Origin: Bugula neritina
Taxonomy: Eukaryota; Bryozoa; Gymnolaemata; Cheilostomatida; Bugulidae
DNA length: 64,000 nt
Direction: 5' to 3'
NCBI GenBank assembly: GCA_964035545.1
Contig: OZ037766.1
Coordinates: forward strand, 1,034,501 to 1,098,500
The notes under the pieces are model-generated. The model made no database searches. It saw nothing but the letters and a program-made list of their open reading frames with translations, and had not been told where the DNA came from. Every line of letters starts with the position of its first letter. The first letter of the stretch is position 1. The position numbers and the translations under genes are program-made. Shown piece after piece: positions 1 to 12,100 of this stretch.

Positions 1-130
1 CCGCAATTGAGTCACCCGTTCAGCCCTGTGGCGAGCATGAGTTTTCTTGTGGGGATGGTCAGTGCATTCCAGGTCTGGGGGTTTGCAACAATAAGTACGA
101 GTGTCTCAGTGGAGCCGACGAAGAAGAATG
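1..130 (+). CDS. Partial LDLa exon at window edge (unit 0)
   Basis: This is the 3' part of a 214-nt CRD-tail/LDLa exon. It reads through the LDLa with CGDGQC and VCNNKYEC and ends at a GT donor at 131. Its presence shows that the repeat array continues beyond the left edge of the window. Confidence 0.9.
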
Positions 131-3100
131 GTACGTGATTTTTTATGATTGAGGTTGACAGGTAGACTGTGGAATTTGTGCAAATCTTTTTTCATAATAT
201 GTCGGAAATTCAAAACATAAGATTTTTATTTGAGCAGGCAAATCTAAACATTGCGTTTTATTGCGTATTTGCAGCGACGCCAAATGCTCAGCAGAAGTTC
301 CAGCCAAGTGTGCCGAATTCATCCCATATACAAGTTATCCCAACAAGTTGTTTAATCTAACCACAGAAGATGAATATGGGAACTTTTCAGCGTCTATAGA
401 GATGATTCTGAGGAATAACTGTACAGATGTTGATGAGTACTGGGCAACATGGGGTGTATGCAACATGATGTTTCCACGCTGTCTACTAGGATTTGAACTT
501 CAGCTGTGCAGAAATACTTGTCTTGGTATGTGCTGGAATTGACTATTGTTTTTTCATAGATAACTCGGCTCACTGGGCCAACGGATGGATTACATCGCCA
601 ATGTTCAAATGCAATGCGATGCATCGTCAGAGTTTACAATGGCTTCACCATGAAACGCTGGCTTGTGGCCTTCTTTCAAAAGCAAACAGTGAATTTAATA
701 AATTTTTGTATGTCAAATTTTCTAGAAAACATTGTAAAGGTTAACTTTTTTGAATGTTGTAGACGGTGTGAGATACTCGTGTCACGGCGAAGGTAGAGAC
801 TATCTGGAATCATTATGTATGAAGTTGCCCGAAGAAGAATGCCTACCCGCAATTGAGTCACCCGTTCAGCCCTGTGGCGAGCATGAGTTTTCTTGTGGGG
901 GTGGTCAGTGCATTCCAGGTCTCGGGGTTTGCAACAATAAGTACGAGTGTCTCAGTGGAGCCGACGAAGAAGAATGGTACGTAATTTTTTATGATTGAGG
1001 TTGACAGGTAGACTGTGGAATTTGTGGAAATCTTTTTTCTCAATATTTCAGAAATTCAAAACTTTAATTTGTTTATTTGGGCAGGCAAATCTAAACATTG
1101 CGTTTTATCGTGTCTCTACAGCGACGCCAAATGCTCAGCAGAAGTTCCAGCCGAGTGTGCCGAATTCATCCCATATACAACTTATCCCAACAAGTTGTTT
1201 AATCTAACCACAGAAGATGAATATGGGAACTTTTCAGCGTCTATAGAGATGATTCTGAGGAATAACTGTACAGATGTTGATGAGTACTGGGCAACATGGG
1301 GTGTATGCAACATGATGTTTCCACGCTGTCTTCTAGGATTTGAACTTCAGCTGTGCAGAAATACTTGTCTTGGTATGTGCTGGAATTGACTATTGTTTTT
1401 TCATAGATAACTCGGCTCACTGGGCCAAAGGATGGATTACATCGCCAATGTTCAAATGCAATGCGATGCATCGTCAGAGTTTAGAATAGCTTCACCATGA
1501 AACGCTGGCTTGTGGCCTTCTTTCAAAAGCAAACAGTGAATTTAATAAATTTTTTCATAACAAATTTTCTAGAAAACATTGTTGAGGTTAGTTTTTTTGA
1601 ATGTTGTAGACGGTGTGAGATACTCGTGTCACGGCGAAGGTAGAGACTATCTGGAATCATTATGTATGAAGTTGCCCGAAGAAGAATGCCTACCCGCAAT
1701 TGAGTCACCCGTTCAGCCCTGTGGCGAGCATGAGTTTTCTTGTGGGGATGGTCAGTGCATTCCAGGTCTGGGGGTTTGCAACAATAAGTACGAGTGTCTC
1801 AGTGGAGCCGACGAAGAAGAATGGTACGTGATTTTTTATGATTGAGGTTGACAGGTAGACTGTGGAATTTGTGCAAATCTTTTTTCATAATATGTCGGAA
1901 ATTCAAAACATAAGATTTTTATTTGAGCAGGCAAATCTAAACATTGCGTTTTATTGCGTATTTGCAGCGACGCCAAATGCTCAGCAGAAGTTCCAGCCGA
2001 GTGTGCCGAATTCATCCCATATACAACTTATCCCAACAAGTTGTTTAATCTAACCACAGAAGATGAATATGGGAACTTTTCAGCGTCTATAGAGATGATT
2101 CTGAGGAATAACTGTACAGATGTTGATGAGTACTGGGCAACATGGGGTGTATGCAACATGATGTTTCCACGCTGTCTTCTAGGATTTGAACTTCAGCTGT
2201 GCAGAAATACTTGTCTTGGTATGTGCTGGAATTGACTATTGTTTTTTCATAGATAACTCGGCTCACTGGGCCAACGGATGGATTACATCGCCAATGTTCA
2301 AATGCAATGCGATGCATCGTCAGAGTTTACAATAGCTTCACCATGAAACGCTGGCTTGTGGCCTTCTTTCAAAAGCAAACAGTGGATTTAATAAATTTTT
2401 GTATGTCAAATTTTCTAGAAAACATTGTAAAGGTTAACTTTTTTGAATGTTGTAGACGGTGTGAGATACTCGTGTCACGGCGAAGGTAGAGACTATCTGG
2501 AATCATTATGTATGAAGTTGCCCGAAGAAGAATGCCTACCCGCAATTGAGTCACCCGTTCAGCCCTGTGGCGAGCATGAGTTTTCTTGTGGGGATGGTCA
2601 GTGCATTCCAGGTCTGGGGGTTTGCAACAATAAGTACGAGTGTCTCAGTGGAGCCGACGAAGAAGAATGGTACGTGATTTTTTATGATTGAGGTTGACAG
2701 GTAGACTGTGGAATTTGTGCAAATCTTTTTTCATAATATGTCGGAAATTCAAAACATAAGATTTTTATTTGAGCAGGCAAATCTAAACATTGCGTTTTAT
2801 TGCGTATTTGCAGCGACGCCAAATGCTCAGCAGAAGTTCCAGCCGAGTGTGCCGAATTCATCCCATATACAACTTATCCCAACAAGTTGTTTAATCTAAC
2901 CACAGAAGATGAATATGGGAAATTTTCAGCGTCTATAGAGATGATTCTGAGGAATAACTGTACAGGTGTTGATGAGTACTGGGCAACATGGGGTGTATGC
3001 AACATGATGTTTCCACGCTGTCTTCTAGGATTTGAACTTCAGCTGTGCAGAAATACTTGTCTTGGTATGTGCTGGAATTGACTATTGTTTTTTCATAGAT

Positions 3101-6100
3101 AACTCGGCTCACTGGGCCAACGGATGGATTACATCGCCAATGTTCAAATGCAATGCGATGCATCGTCAGAGTTTACAATAGCTTCACCATGAAACGCTGA
3201 CTTGTGGCCTTCTTTCAAAAGCAAACAGTGGATTTAATAAATTTTTGTATGTCAAATTTTCTAGAAAACATTGTAAAGGTTAACTTTTTTGAATGTTGTA
3301 GACGGTGTGAGATACTCGTGTCACGGCGAAGGTAGAGACTATCTGGAATCATTATGTATGAAGTTGCCCGAAGAAGAATGCCTACCCGCAATTGAGTCAC
3401 CCGTGCAGCCCTGTGGCGAGCATGAGTTTTCTTGTGGGGATGGTCAGTGCATTCCAGGTCTGGGGGTTTGCAACAATAAGTACGAGTGTCTCAGTGGAGC
3501 CGACGAAGAAGAATGGTACGTAATTTTTTATGATTGAGGTTGACAGGTAGACTGTGGAATTTGTGCAAATCCTTTTTCATAATATGTCGGAAATTCAAAA
3601 CATAAGATTTTTATTTGAGCAGGCAAATCTAAACATTGCGTTTTATTGCGTATTTGCAGCGACGCCAAGTGCTCAGCAGAAGTTCCAGCCGAGTGTGCCG
3701 AATTCATCCCATATACAACTTATCCCAACAAGTTGTTTAATCTAACCACAGAAGATGAATATGGGAAATTTTCAGCGTCTATAGAGATGATTCTGAGGAA
3801 TAACTGTACAGGTGTTGATGAGTACTGGGCAACATGGGGTGTATGCAACATGATGTTTCCACGCTGTCTTCTAGGATTTGAACTTCAGCTGTGCAGAAAT
3901 ACTTGTCTTGGTATGTGCTGGAATTGACTATTGTTTTTTCATAGATAACTCGGCTCACTGGGCCAACGGATGGATTACATCGCCAATGTTCAAATGCAAT
4001 GCGATGCATCGTCAGAGTTTACAATAGCTTCACCATGAAACGCTGACTTGTGGCCTTCTTTCAAAAGCAAACAGTGGATTTAATAAATTTTTGTATGTCA
4101 AATTTTCTAGAAAACATTGTAAAGGTTAACTTTTTTGAATGTTGTAGACGGTGTGAGATACTCGTGTCACGGCGAAGGTAGAGACTATCTGGAATCATTA
4201 TGTATGAAGTTGCCCGAAGAAGAATGCCTACCCGCAATTGAGTCACCCGTGCAGCCCTGTGGCGAGCATGAGTTTTCTTGTGGGGATGGTCAGTGCATTC
4301 CAGGTCTGGGGGTTTGCAACAATAAGTACGAGTGTCTCAGTGGAGCCGACGAAGAAGAATGGTACGTAATTTTTTATGATTGAGGTTGACAGGTAGACTG
4401 TGGAATTTGTGCAAATCCTTTTTCATAATATGTCAGAAATTCAAAATATAAGTTTTTTATTTGAGCAGGCAAATCTAAACATTGCGTTTTATTGTGTATT
4501 TGCAGCGACGCCAAGTGCTCAGCAGAAGTTCCAGCCGAGTGTGCCGAATTCATCCCATATACAACTTATCCCAACAAGTTGTTTAATCTAACCACAGAAG
4601 ATGAATATGGGAACTTTTCAGCGTCTATAGAGATGATTCTGAGGAATAACTGTACAGGTGTTGATGAGTACTGGGCAACATGGGGTGTATGCAACATGAT
4701 GTTTCCACGCTGTCTTCTAGGATTTGAACTTCAGCTGTGCAGAAATACCTGTCTTGGTATGTGCTAGAATTGACTATTGATTTTTCATAGACAAATCGGT
4801 TCACTGGGCCAACGGATGGATTACATCGCCAATGTTCAAATGCAATGCGATGCATCGTCAGAGTTTACAATGGCTTCACCTTGAAACGCTGGCTTGTGAC
4901 CTTCTTTCAAAAGCAAACAGTCAATTTAATAAATTTTTTCATAACAAATTTTCTAGAAAACATTGTCGAAGCTAGCTTTTTTTAATGTTGTAGACGGTGT
5001 GAGCTACTCGTGTCACGGCGAAGGTAGAGACTATCTGGAATCATTATGTATGAAGTTGCCCGAAGAAGAATGCCTACCCGCAATTGAGTCACCCGTTCAG
5101 CCCTGTGGCGAGCATGAGTTTTCTTGTGGGGGTGGTCAGTGCATTCCAGGTCTGGGGGTTTGCAACAATAAGTACGAGTGCCTCAGTGGAGCCGACGAAA
5201 AAGAATGGTACGTGATTTTTATGATTGAGGTTGACGGGTAGACCGTTGAATTTGCGCAAATATTTTTTCATAATATGTCAGATATTGAAAACATAAGTCT
5301 TTTATTTGGGCAGGCAAATCTAAACATTGCGTTTTATCGTGTCTTTACAGCGACGCCATATGCTCAGCAGAAGTTCCAGCCGAGTGTGCCGAATTCATCC
5401 CATATACAACTTATCCCAACAAGTTGTTTAATCTAACCACAGAAGATGAATATGGGAACTTTTCAGCGTCTATAGAGATGATTCTGAGGAATAACTGTAC
5501 AGATGTTGATGAGTACTGGGCAACATGGGGTGTATGCAACATGATGTTTCCACGCTGTCTTCTAGGATTTGAACTTCAGCTGTGCAGAAATACCTGTCTT
5601 GGTATGTGCTAGAATTGACTATTGTTTTTCATAGATAAATCGGTTCACTGGGCCAACGGATGGATTACATCGCCAATGTTCAAATGCAATGCGATGCATC
5701 GTCAGAGTTTACAATGGCTTCACCATGAAACGCTGGCTTGTGGCCTTCTTTCAAAAGCAAACAGTGAATTTAATAAATTTTTTTATAACAAATTTTCTAG
5801 AAAACATTGTTGAGGTTGGCTCTTTTGAATGTTGTAGACGGTGTGAGCTACTCGTGTCACGGCGAAGGTAGAGACTATCTGGAATCATTATGTATGAAGT
5901 TGCCCGAAGAAGAATGCCTACCCGCAATGGAGTCACCCGTTCAGCCCTGTGGCGAGCATGAGTTTTCTTGTGGGGGTGGTCAGTGCATTCCAGGTCTCGG
6001 GGTTTGCAACAATAAATACGAGTGTCTTAGTGGAGCCGACGAAGAAGAATGGTACGTGATTTTTTATGATTGAGGTTGACAGGTAGACTGTGGAATTTGT

Positions 6101-9100
6101 GGAAATCTTTTTTCTCAATATTTCAGAAATTCAAAACTTTAATTTGTTTATTTGGGCAGGCAAATCTAAACATTGCGTTTTATCGTGTCTCTACAGCGAC
6201 GCCAAATGCTCAGCAGAAGTTCCAGCCGAGTGTGCCGAATTCATCCCATATACAACTTATCCCAACAAGTTGTTTAATCTAACCACAGAAGATGAATATG
6301 GGAACTTTTCAGCGTCTATAGAGATGATTCTGAGGAATAACTGTACAGATGTTGATGAGTACTGGGCAACATGGGGTGTATGCAACATGATGTTTCCACG
6401 CTGTCTTCTAGGATTTGAACTTCAGCTGTGCAGAAATACTTGTCTTGGTATGTGCTGGAATTGACTATTGTTTTTTCATAGATAACTCGGCTCACTGGGC
6501 CAAAGGATGGATTACATCGCCAATGTTCAAATGCAATGCGATGCATCGTCAGAGTTTAGAATAGCTTCACCATGAAACGCTGGCTTGTGGCCTTCTTTCA
6601 AAAGCAAACAGTGAATTTAATAAATTTTTTCATAACAAATTTTCTAGAAAACATTGTTGAGGTTAGTTTTTTTGAATGTTGTAGACGGTGTGAGATACTC
6701 GTGTCACGGCGAAGGTAGAGACTATCTGGAATCATTATGTATGAAGTTGCCCGAAGAAGAATGCCTACCCGCAATTGAGTCACCCGTTCAGCCCTGTGGC
6801 GAGCATGAGTTTTCTTGTGGGGATGGTCAGTGCATTCCAGGTCTGGGGGTTTGCAACAATAAGTACGAGTGTCTCAGTGGAGCCGACGAAGAAGAATGGT
6901 ACGTGATTTTTTATGATTGAGGTTGACAGGTAGACTGTGGAATTTGTGCAAATCTTTTTTCATAATATGTCGGAAATTCAAAACATAAGATTTTTATTTG
7001 AGCAGGCAAATCTAAACATTGCGTTTTATTGCGTATTTGCAGCGACGCCAAATGCTCAGCAGAAGTTCCAGCCAAGTGTGCCGAATTCATCCCATATACA
7101 AGTTATCCCAACAAGTTGTTTAATCTAACCACAGAAGATGAATATGGGAACTTTTCAGCGTCTATAGAGATGATTCTGAGGAATAACTGTACAGATGTTG
7201 ATGAGTACTGGGCAACATGGGGTGTATGCAACATGATGTTTCCACGCTGTCTACTAGGATTTGAACTTCAGCTGTGCAGAAATACTTGTCTTGGTATGTG
7301 CTGGAATTGACTATTGTTTTTTCATAGATAACTCGGCTCACTGGGCCAACGGATGGATTACATCGCCAATGTTCAAATGCAATGCGATGCATCGTCAGAG
7401 TTTACAATGGCTTCACCATGAAACGCTGGCTTGTGGCCTTCTTTCAAAAGCAAACAGTGAATTTAATAAATTTTTGTATGTCAAATTTTCTAGAAAACAT
7501 TGTAAAGGTTAACTTTTTTGAATGTTGTAGACGGTGTGAGATACTCGTGTCACGGCGAAGGTAGAGACTATCTGGAATCATTATGTATGAAGTTGCCCGA
7601 AGAAGAATGCCTACCCGCAATTGAGTCACCCGTTCAGCCCTGTGGCGAGCATGAGTTTTCTTGTGGGGGTGGTCAGTGCATTCCAGGTCTCGGGGTTTGC
7701 AACAATAAGTACGAGTGTCTCAGTGGAGCCGACGAAGAAGAATGGTACGTAATTTTTTATGATTGAGGTTGACAGGTAGACTGTGGAATTTGTGCAAATA
7801 TTTTTTCATAATATGTCAGAAGTTCAAAACATAAGTTTTTTATTTGAGCAGGCAAATCTAAACATTGCCTTTTATTGTGTATTTGCAGCGACGCCAAATG
7901 CTCAGCAGAAGTTCCAGCCGAGTGTGCCGAATTCATCCCATATACAACTTATCCCAACAAGTTGTTTAATCTAACCACAGAAGATGAATATGGGAACTTT
8001 TCAGCGTCTATAGAGATGATTCTGAGGAATAACTGTACAGATGTTGATGAGTACTGGGCAACATGGGGTGTATGCAACATGATGTTTCCACGCTGTCTTC
8101 TAGGATTTGAACTTCAGCTGTGCAGAAATACTTGTCTTGGTATGTGCTGGAATTGACTATTGTTTTTTCATAGATAACTCGGCTCACTGGGCCAACGGAT
8201 GGATTACATCGCCAATGTTCAAATGCAATGCGATGCATCGTCAGAGTTTACAATAGCTTCACCATGAAACGCTGGCTTGTGGCCTTCTTTCAAAAGCAAA
8301 CAGTGAATTTAATAAATTTTTTCATAACAAATTTTCTAGAAAACATTGTTGAGGTTAGTTTTTTTGAATGTTGTAGACGGTGTGAGATACTCGTGTCACG
8401 GCGAAGGTAGAGACTATCTGGAATCATTATGTATGAAGTTGCCTGAAGAAGAATGCCTACCCGCAATTGAGTCACCCGTTCAGCCCTGTGGCGACCATGA
8501 GTTTTCTTGTGGGGACGGTCAGTGCATTCCAGGTCTGGGGGTTTGCAACAATAAGTACGAGTGTCTCAGTGGAGCCGACGAAGAAGAATGGTACGTGATT
8601 TTTTATGATTGAGGTTGACAGGTAGACTGTGGAATTTGTGCAAATATTTTTTCATAACATGTCAGAAGTTCAAAACATAAGTTTTTTATTTGAGCAGGCA
8701 AATCTAAACATTGCGTTTTATTGTGTATTTGCAGCGACGCCAAATGCTCAGCAGAAGTTCCAGCCGAGTGTGCCGAATTCATCCCATATACAACTTATCC
8801 CAACAAGTTGTTTAATCTAACCACAGAAGATGAATATGGGAACTTTTCAGCGTCTATAGAGATGATTCTGAGGAATAACTGTACAGATGTTGATGAGTAC
8901 TGGGCAACATGGGGTGTATGCAACATGATGTTTCCACGCTGTCTTCTAGGATTTGAACTTCAGCTGTGCAGAAATACCTGTCTTGGTATGTGCTAGAATT
9001 GACTATTGTTTTTCATAGATAAATCGGTTCACTGGGCCAACGGATGGATTACATCGCCAATGTTCAAATGCAATGCGATGCACCGTCAGAGTTTACAATG

Positions 9101-12100
9101 GCTTCACCATGAAACGCTGGCTTGTGGCCTTCTTGCAAAAGCAAACAGTGAATTTAATAAATTTTTTTATAACAAATTTTCTAGAAAACATTGTTGAGGT
9201 TGGCTCTTTTGAATGTTGTAGACGGTGTGAGCTACTCGTGTCACGGCGAAGGTAGAGACTATCTGGAATCATTATGTATGAAGTTGCCCGAAGAAGAATG
9301 CCTACCCGCAATGGAGTCACCCGTTCAGCCCTGTGGCGAGCATGAGTTTTCTTGTGGGGGTGGTCAGTGCATTCCAGGTCTCGGGGTTTGCAACAATAAA
9401 TACGAGTGTCTTAGTGGAGCCGACGAAGAAGAATGGTACGTGATTTTTTATGATTGAGGTTGACAGGTAGACTGTGGAATTTGTGCAAATCTTTTTTCAT
9501 AATATGTCGGAAATTCAAAACATAAGATTTTTAATTGAGCAGGCAAATCTAAACATTGCGATTTATTGCGTATTTGCAGCGACGCCAAATGCTCAGCAGA
9601 AGTTCCAGCCGAGTGTGCCGAATTCATCCCATATACAACTTATCCCAACAAGTTGTTTAATCTAACCACAGAAGATGAATATGGGAACTTTTCAGCGTCT
9701 ATAGAGATGATTCTGAGGAATAACTGTACAGATGTTGATGAGTACTGGGCAACATGGGGTGTATGCAACATGATGTTTCCACGCTGTCTTCTAGGATTTG
9801 AACTTCAGCTGTGCAGAAATACTTGTCTTGGTATGTGCTGGAATTGACTATTGTTTTTTCATAGATAACTCGGCTCACTGGGCCAACGGATGGATTACAT
9901 CGCCAATGTTCAAATGCAATGCGATGCATCGTCAGAGTTTACAATAGCTTCACCATGAAACGCTGGCTTGTGGCCTTCTTTCAAAAGCAAACAGTGGATT
10001 TAATAAATTTTTGTATGTCAAATTTTCTAGAAAACATTGTAAAGGTTAACTTTTTTGAATGTTGTAGACGGTGTGAGATACTCGTGTCACGGCGAAGGTA
10101 GAGACTATCTGGAATCATTATGTATGAAGTTGCCCGAAGAAGAATGCCTACCCGCAATTGAGTCACCCGTTCAGCCCTGTGGCGAGCATGAGTTTTCTTG
10201 TGGGGATGGTCAGTGCATTCCAGGTCTGGGGGTTTGCAACAATAAGTACGAGTGTCTCAGTGGAGCCGACGAAGAAGAATGGTACGTGATTTTTTATGAT
10301 TGAGGTTGACAGGTAGACTGTGGAATTTGTGCAAATCTTTTTTCATAATATGTCGGAAATTCAAAACATAAGATTTTTATTTGAGCAGGCAAATCTAAAC
10401 ATTGCGTTTTATTGCGTATTTGCAGCGACGCCAAATGCTCAGCAGAAGTTCCAGCCGAGTGTGCCGAATTCATCCCATATACAACTTATCCCAACAAGTT
10501 GTTTAATCTAACCACAGAAGATGAATATGGGAACTTTTCAGCGTCTATAGAGATGATTCTGAGGAATAACTGTACAGATGTTGATGAGTACTGGGCAACA
10601 TGGGGTGTATGCAACATGATGTTTCCACGCTGTCTTCTAGGATTTGAACTTCAGCTGTGCAGAAATACTTGTCTTGGTATGTGCTGGAATTGACTATTGT
10701 TTTTTCATAGATAACTCGGCTCACTGGGCCAAAGGATGGATTACATCGCCAATGTTCAAATGCAATGCGATGCATCGTCAGAGTTTAGAATAGCTTCACC
10801 ATGAAACGCTGGCTTGTGGCCTTCTTTCAAAAGCAAACAGTGAATTTAATAAATTTTTTCATAACAAATTTTCTAGAAAACATTGTTGAGGTTAGTTTTT
10901 TTGAATGTTGTAGACGGTGTGAGATACTCGTGTCACGGCGAAGGTAGAGACTATCTGGAATCATTATGTATGAAGTTGCCCGAAGAAGAATGCCTACCCG
11001 CAATTGAGTCACCCGTTCAGCCCTGTGGCGAGCATGAGTTTTCTTGTGGGGGTGGTCAGTGCATTCCAGGTCTGGGGGTTTGCAACAATAAGTACGAGTG
11101 TCTCAGTGGAGCCGACGAAGAAGAATGGTACGTGATTTTTTATGATTGAGGTTGACAGGTAGACTGTGGAATTTGTGCAAATATTTTTTCATAATATGTC
11201 AGAAGTTCAAAATATAAGTTTTTTATTTGAGCAGGCAAATCTAAACATTGCGTTTTATTGTGTATTTGCAGCGACGCCAAGTGCTCAGCAGAAGTTCCAG
11301 CCGAGTGTGCCGAATTCATCCCATATACAACTTATCCCAACAAGTTGTTTAATCTAACCACAGAAGATGAATATGGGAACTTTTCAGCGTCTATAGAGAT
11401 GATTCTGAGGAATAACTGTACAGGTGTTGATGAGTACTGGGCAACATGGGGTGTATGCAACATGATGTTTCCACGCTGTCTTCTAGGATTTGAACTTCAG
11501 CTGTGCAGAAATACCTGTCTTGGTATGTGCTAGAATTGACTATTGATTTTTCATAGACAAATCGGTTCACTGGGCCAACGGATGGATTACATCGCCAATG
11601 TTCAAATGCAATGCGATGCATCGTCAGAGTTTACAATAGCTTCACCTTGAAACGCTGGCTTGTGACCTTCTTTCAAAAGCAAACAGTCAATTTAATAAAT
11701 TTATTCATAACAAATTTTCTAGAAAACATTGTGGAAGCTAGCTTTTTTGAATGTTGTAGACGGTGTGAGCTACTCGTGTCACGGCGAAGGTAGAGACTAT
11801 CTGGAATCATTATGTATGAAGTTGCCCGAAGAAGAATGCCTACCCGCAATTGAGTCACCCGTTCAGCCCTGTGGCGAGCATGAGTTTTCTTGTGGGGGTG
11901 GTCAGTGCATTCCAGGTCTCGGGGTTTGCAACAATAAGTACGAGTGTCTTAGTGGAGCCGACGAAGAAGAATGGTACGTGATTTTTTATGATTGAGGTTG
12001 ACAGGTAGACTGTGGAATTTGTGGAAATCTTTTTTCTCAATATTTCAGAAATTCAAAACTTTAATTTGTTTATTTGGGCAGGCAAATCTAAACATTGCGT

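Noticed and set aside
558-742. Open frame in intron 1 of array units (DNSAHWANGWITSPMFKC...), preceded by an AG and in frame with the CRD exon
   Set aside because: It is open only in some units; in about two thirds the TGG before LHH is TAG. Skipping it gives a perfect ten-cysteine CRD with matching phases, and including it would break the CRD. Treated as intron.
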